From JAUVDZ01 sp042568205 (GTDB lineage Bacteria; Patescibacteriota; Gracilibacteria; UBA1369; PNNO01): a stretch of DNA of 64,000 nucleotides. Location of the stretch: positions 36,683-100,682 of the forward strand of contig JBHPJE010000003.1 in NCBI GenBank assembly GCA_042568205.1, read 5' to 3'. The first letter of the stretch is position 1; every line of letters begins with the position of its first letter. The position numbers and the translations under genes are program-made. The notes beneath the pieces were generated by a model, which saw only the letters and a list, made by a program, of their open reading frames with translations, did not search any database and was not told where the DNA came from. Of the stretch, positions 51,312-60,496 are shown piece by piece.

Positions 51312-52801
51312 TGGATAAAAAAGTTCTTTTAATTATTTTGGATGGATATGGTGAAGGAAAAAAATATAAAGGCAATGCAGTTACCAATGCAAAGACTCCT
51401 TTTATTGATAAATTAAGACGTACATATCCAAAAACACTACTTGGTGCACATGGACCTGCTGTTGGCTTACCTAAAGGCTTCCAAGGAGGCTCTGAAGTTG
51501 GTCATTACACAATTGGAGCAGGAAAAATCGTTCTCGGAGCAATGAAAACAATTGATAGAGTTATTAAAGATGGAAAACTTGATAAAATTAAGGAAGTTGA
51601 AGGCGCAATTAAAAATGCAAAGAAAAATGATTCAAAATTACATTTAATGGGGATGGTTTCAGACGCCGGACTTCATTCAAACTACAATCACCTGTTTGCT
51701 TTATTGAAAATGGCAAAAAAACATAAGCTAAAGAACGTTTATATTCACATGTTTATGGATGGTCGTGATGTCCCTGAACGATCAGGAGATAAATTTATTA
51801 AAAAAGTCCAAAAAGAAATCGCTGCAATTGGAGTTGGGAAAATTTCAACAATGGTTGGAAGATATTTTGCAATGGATCGGGATACAAATTGGAATCGAAC
51901 TCAAAAAGCTTATGATTTATTAACAAAAATGAAAGGTCATCATGAAGATGATCCAATTCAGGCTTTAAAGAATCAATATAAGCGGGATGTAGAGTCAGAT
52001 TACTATATTGAACCGGTGGTTTTGGATAAAAATGGAAAAATCACTAAAAATGATAGTGTAATTTTCTTTAACTACAGGACCGATAGAGCATCTCAGCTTA
52101 CTGAAAAGTTCATGAAGGGAATTAAGCCTTATTTCTGCTGCTTTGGACCATATTCGACTAAGGCAAAAGTAGCCTTCCCTGCTCCAAAACTTAAAACAAA
52201 TCTTGGAACAATCCTTTCAAAAAAGAATTTTAAACAATTAAGAATCGCAGAGACAGAAAAATATGCTCATGTAACATTCTTTTTCAATTCTCAGGATAAA
52301 AAAGCATATAAAGGTGAAAAAAGAATACTTGTTCCGAGCGCAAAAGTGAAAAGTTATGCTTCGAAACCAGAAATGAGTGCAAAAAAAATAACTTCAGAGT
52401 TTTTAAAAGATATGAAAACTAACGAATATAAATTTGTTGCTATGAATTTTGCAAATGGTGACCTGGTTGGTCATTCTGGTGATTACAAAGCTGCATTAAA
52501 GGCTATTCAAACTCTTGACGAATGTCTATCCAAAGTAGTTCCTGCGGCTATGGACAAAGGATATCAGGTACTCATCACTGGTGATCATGGAAATGCAGAT
52601 TATATGATTTATGAAAAAAATGGAGATGAATGTCCTTCACATACTTTAAATCCAGTTATCTTTATGTTTTGTTCAAATGAATATAAAAAGGCGCAACTAC
52701 GTAAAAAGGGTGGACTTTCTAACGTTGCTCCGACTATACTTGATCTCCTCGGAATCAAACCGCCAAAAGATTGGGATAAAACATTAATAATAAAGAAATG
52801 A
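51311..52801 (+). CDS. gpmI: Phosphoglycerate mutase, 2,3-bisphosphoglycerate-independent
   Basis: A 496-residue cofactor-independent enzyme of the alkaline phosphatase superfamily. LLIILDGYGEG carries the first metal Asp, and GGSEVGH holds the catalytic Ser, where most relatives read GNSEVGH. HSNYNH, FMDGRDVPERSG and GRYFAMDRDTNW, and TGDHGNADYM complete the metal site. It interconverts 3- and 2-phosphoglycerate. It begins at the last base of the pilD stop and ends four bases into manC. Confidence 0.95.
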   Translation: MDKKVLLIILDGYGEGKKYKGNAVTNAKTPFIDKLRRTYPKTLLGAHGPAVGLPKGFQGGSEVGHYTIGAGKIVLGAMKTIDRVIKDGKLDKIKEVEGAIKNAKKNDSKLHLMGMVSDAGLHSNYNHLFALLKMAKKHKLKNVYIHMFMDGRDVPERSGDKFIKKVQKEIAAIGVGKISTMVGRYFAMDRDTNWNRTQKAYDLLTKMKGHHEDDPIQALKNQYKRDVESDYYIEPVVLDKNGKITKNDSVIFFNYRTDRASQLTEKFMKGIKPYFCCFGPYSTKAKVAFPAPKLKTNLGTILSKKNFKQLRIAETEKYAHVTFFFNSQDKKAYKGEKRILVPSAKVKSYASKPEMSAKKITSEFLKDMKTNEYKFVAMNFANGDLVGHSGDYKAALKAIQTLDECLSKVVPAAMDKGYQVLITGDHGNADYMIYEKNGDECPSHTLNPVIFMFCSNEYKKAQLRKKGGLSNVAPTILDLLGIKPPKDWDKTLIIKK

Positions 52802-53817
52802 AAGCAGTAATACTAGCAGGTGGAACAGGAACACGACTTTGGCCTTTAAGCCGAAGGAAAACTCCTAAGCAATTTCAAAAACTTACGAGTGATTTAACAA
52901 TGCTTCAGGAAACTTATGAAAGAGTTAAGTATCTTGGAAACGACAACATCTATATTGCAACCAATGCTGACTTTTTTGAAGATATCAAAGCGCAATTGCC
53001 AATGATCGCTGAGGATCACATAATTTTAGAACCAGCACTTCGCGACACTGCTACTTGTATTTGCTATGCAGCAATGAAAGTTCAAGAAAAAAGCGAACCT
53101 GACGAAGTTATGTCGATTATTTATGCTGATCATTTAGTAAAAGATCACGATCAATTCCGTGAAAAACTCGAAATCGCTGAAAAAGTTGCCCGTGACGAGC
53201 GGACTTTAAATATTATTGAAGTAGAAGCCAGATTTCCTAATGTTAATTTAGGTTGGGTAAAGGTTGGAATTAAGCTCAGCGATGATGTTTTAGAATTTAA
53301 AAGATTTACTGAAAAACCAAACTTCGCAAAAGCACAGGAATTCATGGAAAGTGGAGATTACCTTTGGAATACAGGAATGTATGTTTGGCGAATTGATACA
53401 ATTTTAGAAAAATATCAAAAACATTTGCCTGACACATACAATCGATTAATGAATAATGACTATGAAGGATGCGAAAAAATTTCAATTGACTACGCAATAA
53501 TGGAAAAAGTTGCACCTGAAGAAGTTCGTATAATTCCTGCTGATTTTGGATGGAGTGATGTTGGGACCTGGGAATCAATCCATGACGAATTAGCGGCTAG
53601 TGCAAGCGAGAATATTACTGACCGTAAACATATAGGCATCGATACAAAAGGCTCAGTTATTAGAACTGACAATCCGAATAAAATAATCGCGACAATCGGA
53701 TTAGATGATGTTGTGGTGGTAGATACCGAAGATGCACTTCTAATTTGCGCAAAAAACCGCTCACAAGATGTTAAAAAAGTAGTTGAGCAGTTAAAAAAAG
53801 AAGGAAAGTACCTTTAA
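52798..53817 (+). CDS. manC: Mannose-1-phosphate guanylyltransferase
   Basis: The 339-residue enzyme begins MKAVILAGGTGTRLWPLSRRKTPKQF, the nucleotidyl-transferase signature, with IIYADHLVKD and FTEKP-type motifs following. It makes GDP-mannose for glycan synthesis, fitting the glycosyltransferases and exporter at 794-7186. It lacks the C-terminal cupin/mannose-6-phosphate isomerase domain of long ManC proteins; a separate cupin gene at 53925 resembles that domain. It overlaps gpmI by four bases. Confidence 0.92.
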   Translation: MKAVILAGGTGTRLWPLSRRKTPKQFQKLTSDLTMLQETYERVKYLGNDNIYIATNADFFEDIKAQLPMIAEDHIILEPALRDTATCICYAAMKVQEKSEPDEVMSIIYADHLVKDHDQFREKLEIAEKVARDERTLNIIEVEARFPNVNLGWVKVGIKLSDDVLEFKRFTEKPNFAKAQEFMESGDYLWNTGMYVWRIDTILEKYQKHLPDTYNRLMNNDYEGCEKISIDYAIMEKVAPEEVRIIPADFGWSDVGTWESIHDELAASASENITDRKHIGIDTKGSVIRTDNPNKIIATIGLDDVVVVDTEDALLICAKNRSQDVKKVVEQLKKEGKYL

Positions 53818-53894
53818 TCCGCGAGCAAAATTCAAAAATTTTGAAAAACACCGTAAAAAAAGCATAATTTCTTCCCATATCCCCTCCTTTCAAT

Positions 53895-53912
53895 TATAAT
53901 ATTCGTCGAATA
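53895..53912 (+). promoter_or_regulatory. TATAAT box with overlapping TATTCG/CGAATA palindrome
   Basis: TATAAT (53895-53900) runs into TATTCG-T-CGAATA (53900-53912), a perfect 6-bp inverted repeat with a one-base centre. A similar TATAATATTCGAATA occurs at 18490-18504. May be a -10 with an operator. Confidence 0.4.
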
Positions 53913-53924
53913 GTAACTTATTTT

Positions 53925-54347
53925 ATGAACGACGAACAAACTCCAACAAACAAAGCATTAATCAAGCCTAAACCTTGGGGTCGTGAAATTTGGTTTGCTC
54001 AAAATGATAAATATGCCGGAAAAATCCTCGAAATCAAGAAAGGACACCGCTATTCTTTGCAGTATCATGAGGAAAAACTCGAGACACAATATGTTTACTC
54101 TGGGCTGGTAAAAATGGTTTATGGAAAAGACGAGGACAATTTAAAGGAAATTGTACTAAAACCAGGTGACAAATTCGATGTAAATCCGTATACTATTCAT
54201 CGTGCTGAAGCACTTGAAGATTCTGAAATTTTTGAGGTTTCAACACCTCACTTAACCGATGTTGTAAAACTACATGATGACTATGGAAGATCAGGCAAAG
54301 GCAACAATGAGGAGCTCGATCAAAAGCTACATGATCAAAATCAATAA
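53925..54347 (+). CDS. Cupin protein, mannose-6-phosphate isomerase-like
   Basis: A 140-residue cupin: PKPWGREIWFAQNDKYAGKILEIKKGHRYSLQYHEEKLETQYV, then LKPGDKFDVNPYTIHRAEA and STPHLTDVVKLHDDYGR. The last motif is typical of the isomerase or C-terminal cupin half of bifunctional ManC-type enzymes. The metal ligands (His, Glu, His) are visible. It probably completes mannose activation together with ManC, as a separately encoded half. A TATAAT box lies at 53895-53900. Confidence 0.8.
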   Translation: MNDEQTPTNKALIKPKPWGREIWFAQNDKYAGKILEIKKGHRYSLQYHEEKLETQYVYSGLVKMVYGKDEDNLKEIVLKPGDKFDVNPYTIHRAEALEDSEIFEVSTPHLTDVVKLHDDYGRSGKGNNEELDQKLHDQNQ

Positions 54348-54387
54348 TTTATATATTTTTCATAATATTTTTTAAACCCCAATTTCC

Positions 54388-57300
54388 ATGAAAGGAAAAT
54401 CTTTTTTAAAAGTTATAGTAATACTATTAATTGCAGTTATACTCGGAATCCTTGATCTACCACCAGAGACTAAGGCACCTCTTGTAGGATGGACTCCGGA
54501 TGAAATAAAGAATCAACATATTCATTTAGGTCTCGATCTTCAGGGTGGAGCTGAGCTTGATTATAAAATCGACCTCAGAAAAGTACCTCTAGAAGATCAA
54601 CAATCGATTATTGATGGTGTAAAAGAGGTTATAAATAAGCGTGTAAATGCACTTGGTGTAAGTGAGCCGAGTATTTTTGTATCTGAAATCGCCGGAGAAA
54701 GTCATATAGTAGTAGATTTAGCTGGTGTTGACGTTGAACAAGCTAAGGCAACTATTGGTAAGACTATCCAATTAGAATTTAAAGAGAGAAAAGATGAAAT
54801 TGATCCAAATGAAAAACAAGAAGTTGAAAAACAAGCAAATGATGTATTACAAAGAATTCAAGGTGGCGAGGATTTTGCAATTGTTGCTCAGGAAGAAGAG
54901 CAGTCAAATCCTGCTACAGTTACTTATGTAGCAGAGACTGACTGGAAATTTGAAGATGAAGTAAATGAAGCTTTGGCTGAAAGATTATTTAATATGACAG
55001 CAGGAACTGTTTATTCAGGAACTGTTGAATCAAGCGGAGAATACACTGTTTCACCTGAAGGTGAATTAATTGAACTTACTGGAATTAATGTAATTAAATT
55101 AACTGATACACAAGATTCTGAAAGAACTGTTACACAAGAAAAGAAAGTTAATGTTTCACATGTTTTAATCGCATATGAAGGAGCTGAAAGAGCTGGAGAA
55201 GAAGTAACAAGAACAAAAGAAGAAGCACTTGCTTTAGCTGAAGAAGTATCAAGTAGAGCACGTGATGGAGAAGTGTTTAGAGATTTATCTGATGAATATA
55301 ATGATGATTCAGCTGCAAAAGATTTAGGTGGAGTTTTGATCTCCCCTGCTGGTGAAGGTAAATATACTCCGGATTTTGAAACAGCAGCTTTAGGAATGGA
55401 AGAAAAAGGTGAAATAACTGATCCTGTAGAAACAGAATTTGGATATCATGTAATAGAAGCTGGAACAATTGTAGGTGGGACTACTGAAACAAAAACTGAA
55501 AAACAAATTAAATACGAAACTATTTTCTTCTCAACTATCCCAAATCAATGGCAGGATACTAGTTTAACAGGAGAACATTTTGTACATGCTGATGTGGAGT
55601 TCAATCAACTATATGAACCTTATGTATCAATTGCATTTAATGATGAAGGTTCAGAACTATTTACTCAAATTACAGAAAAGAATATTGGAAAACCTTTAGC
55701 AATTTTTGTTGGTGGTGAATTAATATCTGCTCCAACTGTTAGAACAAAAATTACAGGTGGAAATGCAATTATTGAGGGAAGCTTTTCTATTGATGAAGCA
55801 ACTACTTTAGCTCGTGACTTGAATACAGGTGCAATCCCTGCACCAATTGTACTTTCAGGTCAGTATACAATCGGTGCAGAGCTTGGTCAGGACGCATTAG
55901 TTAAAAGTTTATGGGCAGGAGTGATTGGTTTATTGCTTCTTGCTGTTTACATGACTTTTTACTACAGACTTCCAGGGTTTATATCAGTTGTCGCTCTTGG
56001 AATTTACGCTGTAATCTTACTTTTCTTAATTCAGTCGCAATTAAATACAATCGTGGCAATGATTATTGCTGTCACGATGTTCGTCGTCTTGATGATGCGA
56101 ATACTCAACTCAAAAGACAATGGCTGGGAAAAGCTCGTCACCTCCGTACTGGCAGTATTTGCACTGTTCTTTATAGTGTTCTTGATTGCTAACCCAATTG
56201 TATTAACACTTGCTGGTGTAGCTGGTGTGATCTTATCGATTGGTATGGCAGTTGATGCAAACGTACTAATCTTTGAAAGAATTAAAGAAGAAATTAGAGA
56301 CGGACGTCCTTTAGGATCAGCAATCGACATTGGGTTTGATCGTGCATGGAGCTCAATTAGAGATTCGAACTTCTCTTCTTTGATTACATGTGCAATTCTG
56401 TTCTATTTTGGAAGCTCAATCATTCAGGGATTCGCATTCAACTTAGCTGCAGGTATCTTAGTTTCAATGTTCACAGCAATTACTATTACTAAGACATTCT
56501 TACACTTGTTAGTAGGTACAAGATTTGCAAAAAGCAGTTTCTTATTAGGAGCAAAACCAACTGATAAGAAAAGGAAAGTATTTAACATTATTGGAAACAC
56601 CAAAAAATGGTTCGCTTTCTCTGGTATTTTAGTTTCAATTGCAATTGTTTCAATCTTTGCATTTGGACTAAAACTTGGAATCGACTTCTCTGGAGGAACT
56701 TTAATGCAGGTTAAATTTGAAGAAGAAGTTGCACAGGAAGATCTAACAACTGCTCTTGAAGAAATAGGAGGTGAAATCTTTGGAACTTCAAGTGGAAACG
56801 GTGATGCTATTGTAGCCGCAACAGAAACCGATCCAAGTGATACTTCAATTAACGTACCCGAAGAAGAAGCAATAGACTTTAGTACTGCATCAGTAATCTG
56901 GTCAGATGAAGGATATATCATTAAAACGAAATACATCTCGACTGAAGTTCATGATCAATTATTAGAAAAACTCGAAGGAAAATTCGGATCACTCGAAGAA
57001 CCTAGATTCACAACAGTAGGTCCGGTTGTAGGAGATACAATGAAAAGTAAAGCATTCTTTGCCCTTGGAATAGCCTTATTCTTAATAGTTATTTACATTG
57101 CCTTTGCATTCAGAAAGATCCCTAAAAAAGTATCTCCTTGGAGATTTGGACTTTCTGCAATCGTTGCATTGGCCCATGATTTAATAATAGTGCTTGGAAT
57201 CTATGCAATCCTTGGAAACGTTATGAATGTTGAAATTGATGCATTATTCATTACCGCGCTTCTAACAATACTCGGATTCTCAGTTCATGACACAATCGTT

Positions 57301-57585
57301 GTATTCGACAGAGTACGTGAGAACTTAAAAGATATGGGAAGAGATGTCACATTCGCTGATGTTGCAAACGCAGCTCTAACGCAAACTATGGCTCGTTCAT
57401 TAAATACTTCAATCTCTACCTTATTCACATTAGTTGCATTACTAGTATTAGGAAGTGCATCAATCTTCTGGTTCGTACTTGCATTAGTACTTGGTACTAT
57501 CGTTGGTACTTACTCATCGATCTTTGTTGCAAGCCCTGTACTTGTTTGGTGGAACAACCGAGCAGTAGCACGAAAAGAACGTTGA
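54388..57585 (+). CDS. secDF: SecD-SecF fusion with parvulin-like (PpiC) insert
   Basis: A 1065-residue Sec translocon motor. SecD: TM1 (LKVIVILLIAVILGIL), HLGLDLQGGAELDY, later VGGELISAPTVRTKITGGNAIIEGSF and a block of membrane helices. SecF starts near residue 735 (GLKLGIDFSGGTLMQVKF) and ends with the second helix block (LGFSVHDTIVVFDRVREN). Between residues about 140 and 375 an extra region is inserted in the external SecD domain. Residues 252-365 are a parvulin prolyl isomerase (VSHVLIAYEG, DLGGVLISPAGEGKYTPDFE, DPVETEFGYHVIEAG), and 145-240 resemble a degenerate parvulin half. SecDF pulls proteins across using the proton gradient. Confidence 0.92.
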   Translation: MKGKSFLKVIVILLIAVILGILDLPPETKAPLVGWTPDEIKNQHIHLGLDLQGGAELDYKIDLRKVPLEDQQSIIDGVKEVINKRVNALGVSEPSIFVSEIAGESHIVVDLAGVDVEQAKATIGKTIQLEFKERKDEIDPNEKQEVEKQANDVLQRIQGGEDFAIVAQEEEQSNPATVTYVAETDWKFEDEVNEALAERLFNMTAGTVYSGTVESSGEYTVSPEGELIELTGINVIKLTDTQDSERTVTQEKKVNVSHVLIAYEGAERAGEEVTRTKEEALALAEEVSSRARDGEVFRDLSDEYNDDSAAKDLGGVLISPAGEGKYTPDFETAALGMEEKGEITDPVETEFGYHVIEAGTIVGGTTETKTEKQIKYETIFFSTIPNQWQDTSLTGEHFVHADVEFNQLYEPYVSIAFNDEGSELFTQITEKNIGKPLAIFVGGELISAPTVRTKITGGNAIIEGSFSIDEATTLARDLNTGAIPAPIVLSGQYTIGAELGQDALVKSLWAGVIGLLLLAVYMTFYYRLPGFISVVALGIYAVILLFLIQSQLNTIVAMIIAVTMFVVLMMRILNSKDNGWEKLVTSVLAVFALFFIVFLIANPIVLTLAGVAGVILSIGMAVDANVLIFERIKEEIRDGRPLGSAIDIGFDRAWSSIRDSNFSSLITCAILFYFGSSIIQGFAFNLAAGILVSMFTAITITKTFLHLLVGTRFAKSSFLLGAKPTDKKRKVFNIIGNTKKWFAFSGILVSIAIVSIFAFGLKLGIDFSGGTLMQVKFEEEVAQEDLTTALEEIGGEIFGTSSGNGDAIVAATETDPSDTSINVPEEEAIDFSTASVIWSDEGYIIKTKYISTEVHDQLLEKLEGKFGSLEEPRFTTVGPVVGDTMKSKAFFALGIALFLIVIYIAFAFRKIPKKVSPWRFGLSAIVALAHDLIIVLGIYAILGNVMNVEIDALFITALLTILGFSVHDTIVVFDRVRENLKDMGRDVTFADVANAALTQTMARSLNTSISTLFTLVALLVLGSASIFWFVLALVLGTIVGTYSSIFVASPVLVWWNNRAVARKER

Positions 57586-57611
57586 TAATAGATATTAATA
57601 ATGATAAAATT

Positions 57612-57640
57612 GCGCAGGCTCGTAAGGGTCTGCGCTTTTT
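57612..57640 (+). terminator. Rho-independent terminator after secDF
   Basis: GCGCAGGCTC (57612-57621), loop GTAA, GGGTCTGCGC (57626-57635): a 10 bp stem with two wobble pairs, then five T (57636-57640). Confidence 0.9.
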
Positions 57641-57661
57641 AATTAGCGCGAACAACAATAT

Positions 57662-57738
<77 letters not shown>

Positions 57739-57747
57739 AGATCTCAT

Positions 57748-58416
57748 TTACCTTTTCCTTTTAGCTTTTTCATTCATTATTATAAAATCTGCTAATGGTT
57801 TAAGTTTTTCTCCCAAACCGTTTATCTTTGGAAATGAGCAAGATAAAGAATGAATTCCAATTATTAAGTCAGCATTTTCAATAGGTAAATTAACTTTTTT
57901 TCCAAATCGTTCAATATCTTGATCTAATCTTAATCTCCAACTTTTTTCATCATGGTCGGCCCTATCAACAATACTAATTCCGCGCCATGGCTCTTGTTCA
58001 AGGATTATAATACTACAATCACCAGTATAAAAAGTTTTTGAAAATTGCAAATCACCTATAAATCCGTCAATAGAAGGATCTGATTCAGAAGTTCCTTTAA
58101 TGCTTACTGCAGGCATATTCATTCCCCGAATAATTTTTTGTAGTTCCATCCGTAGTGTAGTTTTACCTACATCTGTACTAGCACCGTTTATTGCTATCAC
58201 TATATATTTTTTACCACTCTCTATTAACTTTTTTATTATACTAACAGCATGTTTTACACCATCATCAAAATTAAATTCAGGGATATTTACTGCTTCTACT
58301 TCAGCACATACTTTTTGTGCTTCATCAGTGACAGTATTGTCTAAGGCTTCTATTTCGGGGTTTCCATCTACAACTTGAACATTCTCACCTTCTAATTGTA
58401 ATTGAGTTTTTTTCAT
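57748..58416 (-). CDS. P-loop NTPase-like protein, unknown
   Basis: The start at 58416 (MKKTQLQLEGE, with an A/T-only leader) gives 222 residues; a longer reading from 58506 adds 30. Walker A is VIAINGASTDVGKTTLRMEL near residue 72; a kinase or dethiobiotin-synthetase-like fold is suggested by the GxxxDVGKTT form. ILEQEPWRGISIVDRADHDEKSWRLRLDQDIERFGKKV resembles the substrate-binding part of a uridine/adenylylsulfate-type kinase. It may be a small-molecule kinase or ligase; the substrate is unknown. It is divergent from the gene at 58530. Confidence 0.65.
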   Translation of the reverse strand: MKKTQLQLEGENVQVVDGNPEIEALDNTVTDEAQKVCAEVEAVNIPEFNFDDGVKHAVSIIKKLIESGKKYIVIAINGASTDVGKTTLRMELQKIIRGMNMPAVSIKGTSESDPSIDGFIGDLQFSKTFYTGDCSIIILEQEPWRGISIVDRADHDEKSWRLRLDQDIERFGKKVNLPIENADLIIGIHSLSCSFPKINGLGEKLKPLADFIIMNEKAKRKR

Positions 58417-58529
58417 ATTTATAATTAAGAATTCACTTAACACCATTTGTCTCAATATGTCAAGCTCGTAATTTAAACTTGCATAAATCCCCTCTTTCTT
58501 TATCATTGAATGGTATTTAACTTAATTTT

Positions 58530-58844
58530 ATGGCAGGAGAAATAATCAAAGCAAACAATATAGAAGAAGCTGAACAACAGCTTCTGGCTATTTATGAAGC
58601 TAAAAGCATTTGGATCAAAGATTTAACTCGAGAAGAATATGAGGCTTTTGAGCAAAGTGAACACGAAGACACTGATAATCACTTAAATATTGAACGTGTG
58701 GGTAAAGATACGTTAATTGCTGACCTTGCATATTCAAAATTCCTTCCTGATCGAGAAACAGCTTTCAGAATTGATCTTATAGACCAAAGCCAGAAGGTAA
58801 AAAAACAGCTTTATTTCAAGACTTTACCTAGGGAGGATCAATAA
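58530..58844 (+). CDS. Hypothetical protein
   Basis: A 104-residue acidic protein (NNIEEAEQQLLAIYEAKSIWIKDLTREEYEAFEQSEHEDTDNHLNIERV) with a mixed helix/strand composition. No family recognised. It overlaps tlyA tail-to-tail by 21 bases. The gene probably has its promoter in the 113-base gap shared with the P-loop gene. Confidence 0.55.
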   Translation: MAGEIIKANNIEEAEQQLLAIYEAKSIWIKDLTREEYEAFEQSEHEDTDNHLNIERVGKDTLIADLAYSKFLPDRETAFRIDLIDQSQKVKKQLYFKTLPREDQ

Positions 58845-59543
58845 AAGGTACTCTTGATTACCTTCTTTCCCTTTTAAGGGTGATTTTATTGAATCTGCAA
58901 CCTGAAGGTCGTATTTTGATATATAATTGGTGAATTCATCGATGGATTGTTGGACTATTTCATCATTATTAGCAATCCCCTTCTTTATATTGTCTTTTCC
59001 AACTTCAAATTGTGGTTTATATAAGGCAACTATCTCGATTTTTTTATTTATAAATGGTGAAATGTGATCAAAAATTTCTTTAATTGAAATAAATGAGACA
59101 TCTATAACAATAATATCTAAATCTTCAGAAATTTCTTCACGATCAAACTCACGAAAATCCGCTTCTTCATAACAAATAACTCTATTATTATTGCGAAGCT
59201 TTTTATGAAGCTGGTCAGTGCCAACATCAACCGTATAAACCTTTTTTGCGCCAAATCTAAGCAAACAATCAGTAAAACCGCCTGTAGAAGCGCCAATATC
59301 AAGACAAATGTAGTCTTTTACATCTAAATTAAAGGTTTTTAAGGCTGCTTCAAGTTTATTACCACTTCTGCTAACAAACATATCGTCATTTTCAACATCA
59401 ATAATGTCATCGGATTTAACTCTATATGCTACTTTTTGAGCAACTTTTCCATTAATTTTCACTAGTCCTTGTTCTATCAAAAATTTCGCTTTCTCTCGCG
59501 ATTCTACGAAATTTTGACTAATCAAAAATTTATCTAATCTCAT
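58824..59543 (-). CDS. tlyA: TlyA-type rRNA 2'-O-methyltransferase
   Basis: A 239-residue protein with an N-terminal S4 RNA-binding domain (MRLDKFLISQNFVESREKAKFLIEQGLVKINGKVAQK) and a FtsJ/TlyA methyltransferase fold: SAM-binding DIGASTGGFTDCLLRFGAKKVYTVDVG, EADFREF, and catalytic DVSFISIK. Family members methylate 16S and 23S rRNA (cytidine 2'-O) or act as hemolysin-like proteins. It overlaps the 197-residue gene upstream by 14 bases and the convergent 104-residue gene by 21. Confidence 0.9.
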   Translation of the reverse strand: MRLDKFLISQNFVESREKAKFLIEQGLVKINGKVAQKVAYRVKSDDIIDVENDDMFVSRSGNKLEAALKTFNLDVKDYICLDIGASTGGFTDCLLRFGAKKVYTVDVGTDQLHKKLRNNNRVICYEEADFREFDREEISEDLDIIVIDVSFISIKEIFDHISPFINKKIEIVALYKPQFEVGKDNIKKGIANNDEIVQQSIDEFTNYISKYDLQVADSIKSPLKGKEGNQEYLLLILPR

Positions 59544-60123
59544 TTGTTTTTTTTACTGATCTATGAGTACGACCAGCATTATACATGTTTGAGAAAAATC
59601 TTAAACCCTGTTCAAACATACTGTAGCTAAAATTCTCAAAACTTACACATTCTAACAATAAATCCAGGATTTCTTCCCAAATACCATTGTATTTTAGCTT
59701 ATTTAAGCCTAATTCAGTCCTAATTTGCTCTGCTTTTCCATTTCTAATTAGATCTTTATAGCGATTTGAGTCATTTCTTACATATTCAAATATAGCACCA
59801 CGTGCAATACCTATAAAATCTAGTACTTCTTCCCATGTTTGTTCATATTTTGGACCCTCTAGCCTAAATGCCTTACGCATATGACTTGGACCTTTTTCTG
59901 CAAAAATACTATGAATATAATTAGTGTTCTTTTTGAAGCATACTTTTACTGCATTTTTTTCAAAAACAAGGTAATCGAACACAACTTTCCATAAGTCGTT
60001 ATCCTCTACTGCAAGCTTTTTCTTAAGTTTGTCAGGACCATTATCTAAAAAATATTTAAGAAGCTTTTTATCATACTTCTCAAGCATATTTATCACCCGA
60101 TTTTTCCTAATTCTTGAATCCAT
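59530..60123 (-). CDS. Protein with three helical repeats, unknown
   Basis: A 197-residue protein with three imperfect repeats of about 45-50 residues: FLDNGPDKLKKKLAVEDNDLWKVVFDYL, FAEKGPSHMRKAFRLEGPKYEQTWEEVLDFIG and IRNGKAEQIRTELGLNKLKYNGIWEEILDLLL. Each reads [FI]-x3-G-P/K-x2-[LIM]-[RK]...W-[EK]-[EV]-[VIL]-[LF]-D. No known family. It lies immediately upstream of tlyA in one operon (14-base overlap) and is driven by a perfect consensus promoter (60154-60181). Confidence 0.6.
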   Translation of the reverse strand: MDSRIRKNRVINMLEKYDKKLLKYFLDNGPDKLKKKLAVEDNDLWKVVFDYLVFEKNAVKVCFKKNTNYIHSIFAEKGPSHMRKAFRLEGPKYEQTWEEVLDFIGIARGAIFEYVRNDSNRYKDLIRNGKAEQIRTELGLNKLKYNGIWEEILDLLLECVSFENFSYSMFEQGLRFFSNMYNAGRTHRSVKKTNEIR

Positions 60124-60153
60124 AATTTTTAATTGATTTAAACAAAGGATATG

Positions 60154-60181
60154 ATTATACTTGCTTCCTGAGCTTTGTCAA
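60154..60181 (-). promoter_or_regulatory. Consensus promoter of the 197-residue gene and tlyA
   Basis: Minus strand: TTGACA (60181-60176), a 16-base spacer and TATAAT (60159-60154), six of six bases in both. The ATG is at 60123. Confidence 0.8.
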
Positions 60182-60249
60182 GTATATTGATTTGAAATTC
60201 ATAAATATGAGCGTAAAGTTGAAATACTTAAAAATAATCCACTTAATAT

Positions 60250-60468
60250 ATGCGAAAACATCGAAAAGTTAAGAAAGATATGATAATTCTCGAAGTTCTA
60301 CAAAAATATCCTGAATTATTTGATATTTTTATGGATCATGGAGTTGGCTGTGCTATGTGCCATGCTGCTGAATTTGAAACCATTGATGAAGGGATTTCTT
60401 CTCATGGTATCGATGTAGATAAATTTGTTGATGTATTAAACGAGAAATTACAGGTTGACGGCAAGTGA
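60250..60468 (+). CDS. DUF1858-type small protein
   Basis: A 72-residue protein: VLQKYPELFDIFMDHGVGCAMCHAAEFETIDEGISSHGID fits the DUF1858 domain (also found at the N-terminus of iron-sulfur repair proteins), with the CxxC pair (GCAMCH). Such proteins are thought to be redox related; the function is unknown. It is a stand-alone gene 29 bases upstream of the RND operon promoter. Confidence 0.85.
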   Translation: MRKHRKVKKDMIILEVLQKYPELFDIFMDHGVGCAMCHAAEFETIDEGISSHGIDVDKFVDVLNEKLQVDGK

Positions 60469-60496
60469 TTTTTGTAATCTTTTTCAAGCTTAAGGG

